Origin: Puffinus mauretanicus
Taxonomy: Eukaryota; Chordata; Aves; Procellariiformes; Procellariidae
DNA length: 64,000 nt
Assembly (NCBI GenBank): GCA_023333565.1
Contig: JAJKFH010000913.1
Location: 496,001-560,000 of the forward strand
Reading direction: 5' to 3'
Shown: piece after piece, positions 14,160 to 26,725 of the stretch
Layout: every line of letters starts with the position of its first letter
How positions within the stretch are numbered: the first letter of the stretch is position 1
The notes under the pieces: generated by a model
The model's database searches: none
What the model saw: the letters and a program-made list of their open reading frames with translations, nothing else
What the model was told of the DNA's origin: nothing
Made by a program: the position numbers and the translations under genes

Positions 14160-14470
14160 GCTTTGTTTAATGAAGACATTTGCAAAATGGACTTCAAATG
14201 ACAGATTAAGTTATTCTGTACAGCCCCATGAAATGCTAATAATAGATTCCTAGTCAAATAATTAAAGCTTGTATCAGCGAATATTTTGGTAGTGGGAGTC
14301 TTCTATTTTAAAATTAATATGTGATGGAGGCTCATTATAACAAACTGTTGCTTCTGTGGCCATAAAATCATCACAGCTGTTGGTATTAATTAGCACCATC
14401 TATCTGTCCTTTACACTGAGAGAAGATTATAGCAGAGACACATTCTAGGAGATTATGTAGCTAAATTCTT
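14160..14470. promoter_or_regulatory. Possible conserved non-coding block
   Basis: This stretch looks different from its surroundings. It has balanced composition without simple repeats, several TAATTA/ATTAAT-type homeodomain cores and a TAATTAGCACC string near 14388, and no long open frame. This texture is common in vertebrate conserved non-coding elements. The call is an impression of style only, and cross-species alignment would be needed to confirm it. Confidence 0.2.
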
Positions 14471-14523
14471 TCAGGATTTTCCTAATGTTGGCATGGTTGG
14501 CTTTAAAATCCTAGTAGGAGCTC

Positions 14524-14542
14524 TGTGTGTGTGTGTGTGTGT
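14524..14542. repeat. (TG)n dinucleotide microsatellite
   Basis: An uninterrupted TG run of about nine units, likely length-variable. Confidence 0.95.
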
Positions 14543-16074
14543 ATAAACAATATGCTTAACTTGATGTATAGCAACGGTCACATCAGTCATCAGGATGGCT
14601 TACATCCATGGAATACTCATGTTTTGCTATTTTTAGATCCTTCTGAAAGAATGGATCTCTATAAACCCTTGCTTCTGTGGTATCTGTGTATCTCTAAAAT
14701 GATTGCTGTTTTTCCAGTACTGCGATCCCCGCACATTTTGCAGATGCTTCTTTCCCAGCTGTATTGCTATGGTGAGATTTTGTACTGCTGCTTTGAGCCA
14801 GTAGCAGGCAGCAAGGAGATAAGCAAGAGGATAAGGGAAAAAAGTTCCATAGTGAGCATGAGAGAGAAGTTTAGTGTTCGTATTTTCCCTCTTTCTTACA
14901 GTAGCTTCTCTTTTCACTGATACAAGAAAGTGATTTTTTTCTGTGCCCTTTCTGCATGGTTAGCAGGGACATCTCTGGTCCTGTGTTGATGCTTATATAT
15001 ATTGGCATAAAAATGTATTTATAAACTGCATAATTATGAACCAAGTTACAAACTGGAAGGTCAAGAAGCTAAAAATGGAATTGAGAAAGAGGGAATGGAG
15101 TATTTAGTGTGGTGTCTGTTTGCATTTGGTTTGTGTTTATTAGACTAACTAAATTAGCCTGTGTTTGGAGGATACACATATATATTTTTTTCCAAAAGTC
15201 TTATAGCTATTATGAGACTGGTAACCCCTATTATAACATTATGTCAACATTTCTGTTCCTAATGACTGAAAACTAATCCTCTGGATTTGACACTTGTCCA
15301 TGTTAAATACCCAACCCCCCCAAATGCTATATTTTTATACTTGTACAATGGAGTATGCATTTATTGCTTTACCTAATCAAAAGTCACACTTGTATACAAT
15401 CCAGAATAATACATTTCTGAGATGATAAATATTACATGAACATCATAAATCTGTCCTCTTAAAAAAAAGGAAAGTAGACTAGAAAACAGCACAAAAGATA
15501 CCCATTTTCATTATGGCTTTTAGAATATAATCATCTCGGCCTATTCTAAAGCCACAGTATGGATGATGAGCAGTTGAAATCCAATTTGAATTCATAATAC
15601 CACATTTAATTTACACTACCACCTGTCAATAGGAAATAGACTGAGACATATCTCCCGAGATATCCATAGGGAATGTTCATTTATAATTAACCTTCCTTTT
15701 TTAAAAAAAAAAAAATTAAATCTTTCTCATTGCAATGGATTGTTTGTGCTATTTCCCATTTTTGTAACAGTCCCTCACTAAAAAGAAGTTGAATTTTTAT
15801 CATTTCTATGAAATGTAACAGAATGTTTCCTGTAATCTTTTGTGTTGTTTACTGTCCATCCCTTTTTCCGTTTTGTCTGTGCCCACAGTAACAGCTAACC
15901 CTCAGTAAAAGTAGAATAGCCTCACCAAATTCCTGACAGGTCTAAGTAATATCATACACTTTTAGGTCTGAATATCTAGTATAAAATGTAACTAGTGCAG
16001 CTCTTTTTTTCAAAAGAAGATGTCACAAACAGATGAAATTATGATAAAAGTGGGCATTGGCACAGATTTAATCT
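14543..16074. other. AT-rich intergenic DNA
   Basis: A 131-codon frame at 14525-14920 starts inside the TG microsatellite and shows no domain, so I treat it as chance. No other feature is seen apart from A and T runs (for example 15702-15716). Confidence 0.5.
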
Positions 16075-16312
16075 GGTTGCGCCAAGGGAGGTTTAGATTG
16101 GACATTAGGAGAAATTTTTTTACTGAAAGAGTGGTCAGGCCTTGGAACAGGCTGCCCAGGGAAGTGGTGGAGTCACCATCCCTGGAGGTATTTAAAAGAC
16201 GTGTAGATGAGGCCCTTAGGGACATGGTGTAGTGGGCATGGTGGTGTTGGGTTGACGGTTGGACTCGATGATCTTAGAGGTCTTTTCCAACCTTAATGAT
16301 TCTATGATTCTA
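16075..16312 (+). mobile_element. CR1 LINE, 5'-truncated 3' end
   Basis: This 238-bp insertion consists of the last codons of CR1 ORF2 plus the short 3' UTR. It closely matches the 3' ends of the longer CR1 copies in this window (compare 44516-44750), including the shared GGTTGGACTCGATGATCTTA string and the terminal ATGATTCTATGATTCTA octamers. The 5' break at about 16075 is where similarity to the longer copies stops, a typical result of incomplete target-primed reverse transcription. No target-site duplication is visible, as expected for CR1. Same subfamily as the copies at 40.8 and 54.75 kb. Confidence 0.95.
16077..16232 (+). pseudogene. CR1 ORF2 C-terminal fragment (RT tail)
   Basis: About 50 codons of the extreme C-terminus of the CR1 ORF2 polyprotein, in frame to its natural stop. 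Recognisable strings are [30 protein letters not shown] and the terminal EALRDMV. The 16020-16232 open frame also contains about 19 upstream codons that do not match CR1, so they are flanking DNA read through by chance. The fragment has no catalytic residues; those lie about 250 or more residues upstream in a full ORF2. Its value is as a reference: it keeps the normal end of the protein, which the copy at 54.75 kb has lost. Confidence 0.9.
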
Positions 16313-19300
16313 GTCCTTATTCTCATTAGACTGTAATTTGGGGTTCCTCTCTAGATGAAAGCACATGATGATAGCTGACATCTACTTTGAATTCGTATTA
16401 TCATGCTTAACATGTTCAAGTAATATTTTCCAACAGCTGAAAGTGCAAATGCATGTCTTTTAAGATGTTCATATAAACACTGTTCATATTTATCTATCCA
16501 CAAATACCGTGAATAATACAGATGGCTGGTACTTAAAATCTGGGAGATAAAATAAGAGTTCCTCTGAATACGAACATTTGAGATTGAGAGGAAAAAGAAC
16601 ACACAAAATCAAACTGTTTAATGATTTTTTCCCCATTCAGCTTTATAGTTCTTAATTCCAGAAGCAATAAAGTTTATTTCAGTGTTGGCACACCTAAGAG
16701 GATTATAATAGGTTGACAAAGCTCCCGAGTCTTTCAAAATCTTTCTTGAAAAGACATATTCCACTGATGTTTTGTCACTTAATAACATATGGCAAGGAAA
16801 TAATGCAGCTTCATCAATAATTTCGTATGGCTTCTGTGATGTTTTGCCCTTAACATGAGACTCAAAAAATAGTGCTAAATAAAAAAAACTCTCTAGGGAA
16901 AATTACATCTCTTTTTCCCCATAAAGCTTGGAAAAGAAATGAAGCCCTAAACGATATGCAAACTACCTTGGCATTGGTCTCAGTTTGCAGGCTCCCTCTC
17001 AGCCTGTACTCTGAAGCAAACCGCATTTTGCTCCTTTTTCTGTTTTCATTTGAAACGCAATGTGATTCTCAAAAAGGAACATGATTTAGATACACTAGCT
17101 TCTTTTTTCTTTTTTTTTTTTTTCCAAAATCCATAAATCCTTCCAGTTAAGACTCATTGTTAAGCTAACCACTATCACAGCTCACTAGATATTCTTGACC
17201 TGAGTTTTAGTATTGCAGCAAAAGCTCCATGCAGTCCTCCTGATCTTTGAGATGGTATGATTATGAACATGGATTGTGGTTTTGCGATTTTTTTTTTGTT
17301 CAACAGTGATTTTTTGTCTGTGAAGTGTGATTAGTGGCTAACAAAGTGGGTTTGGTGATGTGATCTTGAGTGAGTTTTCTTACTACCTTGTAATTAACCA
17401 TTATGTGTAAAATGGTGATAATATTTACTCTTCATGGTATATAATTTTGAGAGTAAAGGGGAACATGTTTATGTTGGGCATCTGTATTATTTATCGTATA
17501 TGTACTTAGGATGATCTGATATCCATAAAATTTTACAAATTTGAAATGGAAGCATATGTACTACAGAAATATTTCCATCTCAGAATCCCGCTGGTAATGA
17601 AAACACTAGAGGAACTGGTTTCTTTCCTCTGTTCTCACGCGTCTGTTTTGCACTCAGCAAAGCAAAGAGGGAAATGAAATTGTACTAGAACAGCACAGAA
17701 ATGAAGCCAAAAGCAAACTGTTCCCCCCCTCCCCGCCTCATCCTAAACTCTGGAATTTCTGACACTTGCGTTATTTAAGAGGTCTTTGAAAACTGTAAAC
17801 CTGTTAGTACTGCAGTCTATATAATGCAAAGCATCTAGCCAAAGGCAGTACGTCCTTAAATTTTCCAATGTGGCAAAGTATCTTCCTAGCAGGAAATTGT
17901 AATAATGTCATCTTTTACAACTTGAAAGGTATAGATTTGAAAATTATAGATTGTCTTTCTAAAATATAATAGCTCATCTACTCACATAGTTGATCTTCTT
18001 ACATTGAACAATGATCAGTTATCAGATACTTGTCCGAATTCAACTAATCTTAATTTTGAAAGTCATTTTCACTCAAGTATTCTTCTTCCCACTTCCTGCT
18101 ACTGACAGTGTTGTTTGAAGGACAACTATCCCACACCGACTTTGCTGCCTATTGTAGCATATGGCTTTCATCAATGAAGCTATTATCCTCAGATAAATCC
18201 AGATTAATCTTTGGGAGTAGCTGAGCACATATTCTGTGTGCTACTGATCTGCCTTTCCAAAGTTCAAAAAATGCTCATACCACTTACTTTAACCAAGCCA
18301 CCAAAATAACAGGAGAGATACTTGTTTATATACATTTGCTTTAAATCACAGCAGCCTGAAAGAGTGCTTGTGGTGTTAAGCTTTGCAGGAAAAAGCAGAA
18401 ACAAGGAAATTCAGAAAAGGTAAATTATATTTTCTGTGAAAAGAAACGTTTGCTGTTTCACAACTTCTTGGCCAATAATATAGCTTTAACTTCTCTACCT
18501 GGTTTATTAAACAGCTAGGTATGAGATTGCCATGTTTTACCAGCAACTATTAGAATTTTCCTGTGAAATCTGAGTAGTTATGCATACAGATGCATGGTTA
18601 CACTCCTATTACAACTATTTAGCTTATTTCCTACTACTGTTATCTCTTTGCAATCTGATAAGCCTGAAAAACAGTAAGCTGCAGCTCACTTTCAATAGGT
18701 GATGGGTTTAGCTAGTACACCTCTTAAAGCAGAACTTCTCTCTTAGCTTGACCCAGAAGGAGACTGTTATCTCTGTGCACCGTTTCGTAACTAATGTATA
18801 CATATGATTTCCTGCTGGCAGAAGAAAGCACAAACAACTTTACTAGGTTGATCAGTAAGTGCATTTTCCTCTTGACGTTTGTTATTATGGAAGAGAGAAA
18901 AGATGCCTGTCTTGTGTAGGGTGAGATCAGGAAATCTGCTGCGACCAAGAAGTTGATTTTCCTCAGGAACTGCTTTTACCCTGGAATATCACATTTATTA
19001 TGATTAAATAAGAGTGAATTTCTCTCCTTGATATCAGCACTATCAAGGATATAGCTTACAGTAGTGAGGACAGAGATCTCTGTGAGTATGTAATGGACCT
19101 AATGCATCAAATGTAATGGTGTGAGTGATCTCATACAATTATTTCCAAGGGGTGTTGAGTCCACATGCTATCAGCACTAGTGTGCAGATGCCACAAGAAA
19201 CCTGAGACTATAATTTCCACATCCAATTCACATAATGGATATGGAAATAGAAGTAATTTTAGATAGTAGATAGATATCCCAAGCCAATAAAAAACATATA

Positions 19301-22133
19301 TAGCTCAATTTCCTCTTCAGCACTATAATAGAAGGTAAACAGCCATTCAGATCCAGTGTAGTACTCACATTGCTCTGGACACATGCAGTGTTATATCTTT
19401 GAAAGAATTAATGATTGTGCAATGTGAAAGTGTCTTCCTAAATTCAAAAAAAATGCTGGCTTTTATGTCCTGTTATGATCTTAAATTTCACTGTATACCC
19501 AAGGAGGGGTGCAATCTTCACTTTTATGAAATATTTTATTTTGGGCTTTCACACTCAGTCATATGCTAACACAATTTTCAACAGAAGCAGAACAGAAGCA
19601 ATGGGAAGAAAGCATCTGACTTGACAACCAAAAAGATCTTTTTTATTGAAGCAAACAAGTTTGCATGTACATTTTTTACTTGACCAAAGAAAAAATCTTA
19701 TTTCATAAGGGTATAAAATACTGTCTCTGCTTTACTTGTTACTGTTGAGTGCAGCTCTGTATCCCTTCAGCATAAGGCGGGGGGTGGTTTGGGCGTGTAT
19801 AGAGGAATGTCAAGAGCTCGGTGTTTTGTCTATGCTGGGATATGGGGATAATGATGAAGTTCCACACCTATGGACAAATTTTTAATGAATTAGTACAGTG
19901 AACAGGAGAGGTTTAGCTTCCATATACTCTGTAAGCATAAAAGGGTTGAAGTTTCATGCCTGTATTTATCTTTCTGCTACTGTTTGTCTCTCTTGGCCAA
20001 ACATTTTACATTGTAAATTGCTCAGGGCCCAGGGAGGTAAAATTTTTGGTCTGTCAGTATGTCCACAATAAATACAGTTAATGACAGCAGCACAAATGTT
20101 CAAAGACTTCAATATTTGTTTCAAATGAATATATATAATGAACATGAGTCATGTTCTTAGCAAGGCTCTATGATTTTAAAATATTAAATAAATGTTTACA
20201 AAATGAAGAAGTATCATTTTATAACCAGCTAGTGAGTTCTTAGTGATATTTGAATAGTAATTGAAAATGTGACAATAGTTTCCTTTGGAAAATATAATAA
20301 TTTGTAATGATAATGATAGTGTTTCTTACTTTTATAATAATCGAAATTGCATTTGTAAAATTATAATAATTTCAACTGTGCAATTCCTCTGTATTCACAT
20401 GCATTTACTATAAAGATAGTTACTGATTTATGTTACTGGTAACTTGATCATACATTTTGGAGGAAAACCCTTTAATTAGAAAACTGATATTTTCATAGGT
20501 TTATGAGAAAATCATGACACTTTGGTCACTGATCTTTTCAACTTTGTGTATAAATGCAGAGTAGGGTGTGTGATATGAATATAAGTGACTAAAGAGCACA
20601 AAGTGAAGTTTGTAACTCCATCTGAAATTCTGGAACTTGTTGCTTTCTTGTTGACTGACTGCCAGTTGGATTTTCATGAAGATGAGAAAATAGAGAGGGT
20701 ATTTTTTATGAATGTTTGTTTCTTTGAAAAACAGTAATCAAAAGTGAAACTTTTCATACAAATCTGTTATTTTTGATAAAACTTTAAGTCCAGGATGCAA
20801 TATTTATTTAAAATGCAAGACACAAAAGGGAAGACAAAGAAAGTAGAGCCAGATATTTTTGACACTTGTCTTGAGAGTGAGGAGCTATGTTAATGACCAT
20901 CCCCTTCCTCTGTAGCCATCATCTTTTAGGTCTCTTTCTTGCTCAGAAATATTTGATTACTTCTCTAAATTGGAACTCATTCTAAAAGAGCAACTCAAAA
21001 TGCCCACTCTCCAGCTGATAAATCTCCTAAAGTTCATACTATATGGGACATTCTCTCCCTCTTCTGTTTTTTTTTTTTTAAATTCTTTCCTTGCAAAGAA
21101 TTAGAAATGTTGAAATACTGGCAAAGTCCAGGGGGAAAATAAAATTTTCTAGCCACACGTACTGACGCATCAACCCTTAAGAAATTTGGTTTAGGAAAAA
21201 CAGAAGATTCTAAATTTTTAACACTGGAGAAGTCTTAAAGCAGATTATCAACATGTTCTTCTTCCAGAAAGTCTGTGTAAAAAAAAATTCTGATGATATT
21301 TCAGAAATTTGAGTTCAGGTATTCAGAAATGATTAAGCCTTAAAGTCTTGGAGTTCAGATCAGCTAGGATGAAAGTTTAATTTTTTTTTTCCTGTGTTCC
21401 TTAAGCTTGTGGACTAGAATCAAAGTTTATTTGTTCTGAATGTTTACAATTTGCATTGGGGATGAGCAAGTTAAAAAGACATATTTTATCAACTTGGTCT
21501 GACGCTGAGAAATTTTGTTCTACTTTACGTAATTTGCACAATTTTGAAGAGTTATTGAGCATAAATCCCCTAATATTTTTAAAATATAGTTTGGAAATTC
21601 ACACATACAGATCTATTTATATAAAGTCTTTGAAATTTAGAACCTTGCTTAAAATATTAAGTCAAGAAACAAAACCGCTTTTCTCTCATCCATCTCTGTG
21701 GACCAATGCAATAGGGAATTACACATTTCCATCTGATTTTCATAGCTATATATTTTGGATCAAGGAAAAGCATACACTGTGTGACAGCTTCATTATAAAC
21801 AGTACGAATGAATAACAAGATTTAATTCTGTATTATGCAAAGCTAAACTCTACTTGATCATGCTAATATAAATTGCTTCTTAAAACAACTGTATTCCAGT
21901 TCAAAAGAGGTGCAACTGATTGAACACTGACTGGTTTAGGTCTATTGACTGCATAAAGCTATACAAAAAATTTTCATACAGTTCATGCATAGTAATGTTC
22001 ATGTCATCCTTTTTGTATCCGGTGTATGAAATATGTACTGTTAAGGCTGTACCACTTATTTTACTAAAATGAACGTGCATTTTCTATTGCTTGAAAAGGA
22101 ACTATGCTGAAGAAAGGAGCCCAAATTCTTTCG
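16313..22133. other. AT-rich intergenic DNA
   Basis: About 5.8 kb without a recognised gene or transposon. It contains simple T and A runs (17111-17123, 21067-21079) and a short G-rich string near 19778-19790. The frame at 21456-21815 (119 codons) has no recognisable family or domain order and sits in low-GC DNA, so it is most likely fortuitous. Confidence 0.5.
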
Positions 22134-22873
22134 CAGAATCATAGAATAGTTTGGGTTGGAAGGGACCTTTAAAGGTCATCTAGTCCAACCCCCCTGCTGA
22201 GGGCAGGGACATCTCCAACCAGATCAGGTTGCTCAGAGCCCCGTCCAACCTGACCTTGAATGTTTCCAGGGATGGGGCATCTACCACCTCTCTGGGCAAC
22301 CTGTGCCAGTGTTTCACCACCCTCATGGTAAAAAATGGCTTCCTTATATCTAGTCTAAATTTACCCTCTTTTAGTTTAAAACCATTCCCCTTTGTCCTGT
22401 TGCAACAGGCCCTGCTAAAAAGTCTGTCCCCATCTTTCTTATAAGCCCCCTTTAAGTACTGAAAGGCCGCAATAAGGTCTCCCCGAAGCCTTCTCTTCTC
22501 CAGACTTGAACAACCCCAACTCTCTCAGCCTTTCTTCATAGGCGAGGTGTTCCATCCCCCTGATCATTTTTGTGGCTGCCTCTGGACCCGCTCCAACAGG
22601 TCCATGTCTTTCCTGTGCTGAGGGCTCCAGAGCTGGACGCAGCACTGCAGGGGGGGTCTCACCAGAGCAGAGCAGAGGGGCAGAATCACCTCCCTCAACC
22701 TGCTGGCCACGCTGCTGGTGATGCAGCCCAGGATATGGTTGGCCTTCTGGGCTGCGAGCGCACATCATGGGCTCATGTCCAGCTTTTCATCCATCAGTAC
22801 CCCCAAGTCCTTCTTGGCAGGGCTGCTCTCAATCCCTTCATCCCCCAGCCTGTATTGATACTGGGGGTTGCCT
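22134..22873 (-). mobile_element. CR1 LINE, 5'-truncated, different subfamily
   Basis: A roughly 740-bp CR1 in reverse orientation: the 3' terminus is at 22134 (AGAATCATAGAATAG read on the + strand) and the truncated 5' end is near 22873. The 3' UTR carries the common avian CR1 form complementary to GGAAGGGACCTTTAAAGG, unlike the CTTTTCCAACCTTAATG ending of the three plus-strand copies, so it belongs to another CR1 subfamily. Within it, the minus strand encodes decayed C-terminal ORF2 sequence, including [10 protein letters not shown] in the frame at 22439-22768, with frameshifts on both sides. No target duplication is seen. Confidence 0.95.
22439..22768 (-). pseudogene. CR1 ORF2 C-terminal remnant
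   Basis: On the minus strand this frame includes [17 protein letters not shown], a conserved stretch in the C-terminal part of the CR1 ORF2 protein; the other CR1 copies here read [17 protein letters not shown]. Upstream and downstream residues leave the CR1 frame, so only part of the open frame is genuine and the protein is broken by indels. No RT catalytic motif is included, because the element is truncated 3' of the FADD box. Confidence 0.8.
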
Positions 22874-23365
22874 GGTTTCCTTCTTCTGTCTTTAGCCTAT
22901 TACTTAGAGGCTGACAATACAGTATTTTTGCCACTGTGAAAAAAAGTCTTCCTCACTGCAGAAGTACACTACTTGATCTTATGGGCATTTAGTATTTTAT
23001 GACTTCATCTCAGCTTCTTCATTACTTATAAATCACTGACACTTCATACTTAAGCAATTAAAACAAGTAACAATTAGCTTATTACCCCCATGATCCACTG
23101 CACAATAATTGCACTAGAGAATTCATTTAACATAATAAAATGAAGAACATTAGAAATCATTTTGTGCAGAGCCAGCACTAGTTTGACAATAAGCTTTATG
23201 CTGGTTGAGTACCTTATGCTCTAAGAAAAGCAAATAGATTTTCCATTATTGCAAGCCACTCACATAAAGCCAGCAGGGCAAATGGTGATTCTAAGTAAAG
23301 AGTAAATAATCACACTGGCAGAATGTCTCCTTTCAAGTTAAAAAAGCAAAACCAGTTATGTATGT

Positions 23366-23410
23366 TTCCTTCCTTCCATCCTTCCGTCCTTCCATCCTTC
23401 CGTCCTTCCT
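23366..23410. repeat. (TTCC)n tract with 16-bp higher-order period
   Basis: TTCC tetranucleotides alternate with CCAT and CCGT variants so that a 16-bp block (TTCCATCCTTCCGTCC) is present twice in tandem. This indicates that the array grew by a step of four units after two units had mutated. Confidence 0.9.
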
Positions 23411-25920
23411 TTTTATGGAGGCAGAGAATTGTTTATTAGATATACTTGAAGTTATGTTAAATAAGTAAAAAACTTTTAAAAGTAGATCTGCAGTATCAAT
23501 GTTTGTGAAATTCATTATGGGTTGGTCATGTACACAATAATAAATTGAAGGTCACAAAAATGAGAAGCTGGCATTGTATCAATGTCTGGTTTCAAAAAGC
23601 CATTAAAGCCTTTTCTTATGTCTTCAGTGTACTGCAAAACATGTAGATGAAATCTTGTCATAGTTCAGCTGAATTAAGATCTGAATCAAAGCCTAGTGAA
23701 GTGATTAATATCTTTCTCAGCAGATTTGGTGGGCAGTATCTTCTCCCTTCTTGCATACAATGCTTGCTCAATATCGTGTCGTGGGAAACCATTAGTCAAG
23801 TGTCTTAACAAATAACGTTAACAGCCTGTAGTGTCTGTCAGTTCTACTGACCTCTACCATCTACATTCTCATAAGTGCTTTTTACTCTGTGAGATCTAAT
23901 GCCTTTTATTTCTTCAAATATTACTACAATAGCATTTTCTATGTCTTTTCAGATACTTCACTGAAATAAGTTTATAATCTCCATTTCTTCTTCTCCCATA
24001 ATTTTATTTACTACTTTTTCATACCAGTGACAGTATATTTTATTCCAGAGGTGACACTTGCAAATAACTTTTTAGAGAGGGTATATTCAGAGACCTCGGG
24101 AACGGACAATCCATTTTTAAATCTACCATTTTACTTATCCACTTCCACGGGGGTGGCACAATTGGAAGCAGAATCCAAAGTCAATAGATCTGCTTGCAGA
24201 TCCTCCCCCAAATTTGTGCATCTTGGAATTGATTGCCTTGTTAAATTATTTATTTAAAATTAAGGCCGCTTGCTATGGAATTTATGTTCTTATTATAAGG
24301 TATACAGGAACTGTTTCTGCCAGCTCCTTCAGGAAAGTAAGACATCAGATGCCCTTTGCTTCTATTCACATGCACTGACTTGTTTGGGATGGAGACTGCT
24401 GCTATTTTACTTCCAACAAAAGTGCATGGAATAATGCACTAAGAAAGGCAAGTGTGCAGTTGAGCTAATACGCAGATGAAAATAAACTACTACAAGGAAA
24501 ATGCCAGTAGAGTTCACTGCTTTCTCTCATGACTAGCAAGGAGCCAGAGGCTGAATTGTGATTCTATTTCAGACAAAACACAATAACAGTTTAGGAGACA
24601 GTCAGGGGAGACTTCAATGTGACATGGCACCAGATCTGGTTTTCTTCCAGTGTATCCCTCCCTTCCTTAATACACAGTTCCCAGAATGTTTGAGTGTTTG
24701 TTGTCCAGAAATTTTGTTTCAAATCTCTTAATTTCTTTAAATTTTTGTTGTTTTACTCCCCCTACCAGCCAACTAAAATGAGTTTGAGAGAACATTGAAA
24801 TCAGTGCTCTACCCTACACTGTCCTACTATATGAAGTGACATTACAGGTGCAGAAGTGACAATAAAAAGAATTATAAAAGCACGACTGGAATTAGCTGAG
24901 GATTTATTGTAAAGCCTGTATTAAAGAATGTTGTGGAAAGTGTGTTTTGAATGGTTGCATTCTGAATGTTTTTATCTTGAAGAAAAACACATCAAACAAT
25001 TATTCAATAAGCAAGACATTTAAATTAGTTTAGTAATTATTACTGACATGAGGACAAGAGAATATAAATACAGAAGTTGAATACTTTATTCCTGTTAGAA
25101 TCATTGGTTCAGCTTATTAGAAAAAATAAAATAAGTTAGTCAACAATACTGGGAAGTCAAAAACATATTTAAGGGAAGTAATGCCCTTTCCTTCTGCCCT
25201 TTATTGTTCTGCCTATTTGGAAGAAAGAACATTTAACCTCTGTGTTAGCAGTGATAATAATGGTGGGTAGTACATCATAATCTTTCAGAGGAAGCCTATA
25301 AAAAGCTATTTAAAAATATGACAAGTAAATAATACATAATTAGTCAAGTTTTCTGCATTCACTGACATACAAAATTAATGAACCTTTCTCTCAGTTTGAA
25401 GAAAGAGTTGAACAATTATTCTAGTCCTTTCTACAATGTATTAGCTTAAGAGTAACTCATATCTTTTGTTAAGACTATATGGAAAAGTTGCATATTTTTT
25501 CCTTTCATATTTTCCAGACTCTATGCCTTTATTTCTGGTATTCTTCAAAGAAATTCTTTGTTAGGATAAATTACAATATGTTATTCAGATACTCCCTGTT
25601 TTATGAAAGTCTGGTGTAACACTGTCTCTTTAATGACATAGCTCTCATTGGGGTGAGCCCTGATCTTATTTTTTTCTGTCTCCTGACCAGGTGTTTGCAC
25701 ATTAGCAGGAAGCTGCGGATGGTTTCCATCTCCCATTTATCAGTCAGGTCTCAGAGCACTACTTATCAGTAGGCTCTCAATGGAGTTGTATCCTCTACCT
25801 TGGATTACCTAATCTATTTTGATTTTAGATGAAACACTGATGTTCTTTTCCCTCTGGGCAACGACAGTAATGGTAATTGGTTACCAAACAGTCTTTTCAA
25901 AACAGAAGTGGTTTGGTTTT

Positions 25921-25946
25921 GGTGGTGGTGGTGGTGTTTTTTTTTT
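25921..25946. repeat. (GGT)5 followed by T-run
   Basis: Five GGT triplets run directly into a T homopolymer, forming a composite simple repeat. Confidence 0.9.
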
Positions 25947-26574
25947 AATGAAAAAGTATCATAGAAACCATTAGAACACACTTCCTAGCTTTCTTCTAAA
26001 ACTTATCCTTCCCTGCCCATGGGAAGACTCAATTCTGAAGAACCACAGCCAGACTATCTTTCTTCGTCAGGGTGTCTCCCTGCTTAATTTCACAAAAATA
26101 ATTCCATCTTTGGTCCAGTCAAAAATAACTTTAACTCCTTCATTTTCTCTTGATCTTTCCCCCTTCCGCATATACATGGACCTTTATTTAGTGAAAATTC
26201 AACTCCTGGAATTATCAGGAAAAAAGACACATTTTATTTTATTTTTTATTTTTGTTTGCTAAAATTTGGATTGTTTTGTTATACTTCCATTTTGGCACTT
26301 TTCTCCATTCTGTGGGGCATAAACTCAATTTCCTGGTAGATATTGTTTGTGTTTATAGATCACGTAAACAGCTGACAATGTCCTCAGTACATAGATCGTT
26401 ATGTTTACTATTTTATAATTCTCCAGTTCCTCCACTGATAAGTTGTGGGACCTTCAAGTTTATCTTTGAAAAGCCATACAAAGCACAGATTATTCTTTTA
26501 TGTGTTTTGCTTCCATGCATTTTCATAATTTTCTTCTGCATACACAGGAAATTAAACATAACATTAGAAGAGAC

Positions 26575-26725
26575 TATGCAGAATTAGACCAAATGTCCAT
26601 ATAGCCAAGTATCTATCCAGTACTTGCAACTTGTATCTGTACCTGAATCTAATATTCTCTCTTTCATGGTGTCCAACAGCTGCAGTTAGGGAAGAGCATA
26701 AGCACAGGGCAAGCGTGTGCCTGTG
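26575..26725 (+). repeat. Decayed ancient interspersed repeat (sauropsid type)
   Basis: Two strings recall a widespread old sauropsid repeat: AGACCAAATGTCCATATAGCC at its start (consensus-like form 'agaccaatggtccatctagccc') and TAGGGAAGAGCATAAGCACA about 110 bp later (consensus-like 'agggaagagtataagaacaggg'). Spacing and order fit, but about a third of the bases between them do not. I cannot name the family with confidence. It may be an old CR1/L3-type 3' end. Confidence 0.4.

Larger units (their letters stand above)
22874..26574. other. AT-rich intergenic DNA with simple repeats
   Basis: No gene recognised. It contains the TTCC tract at 23366-23410 and a (GGT)5 plus T-run at 25921-25946. 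Short open frames (for example 24027-24257, and 26252-26587 with hydrophobic stretches) show no family signature. Confidence 0.5.

Noticed and set aside
14525..14920. 131-codon + strand frame
   Set aside because: Begins inside the TG microsatellite (MCVCVC start), overlaps an equally long frame on the other strand, and has no domain.
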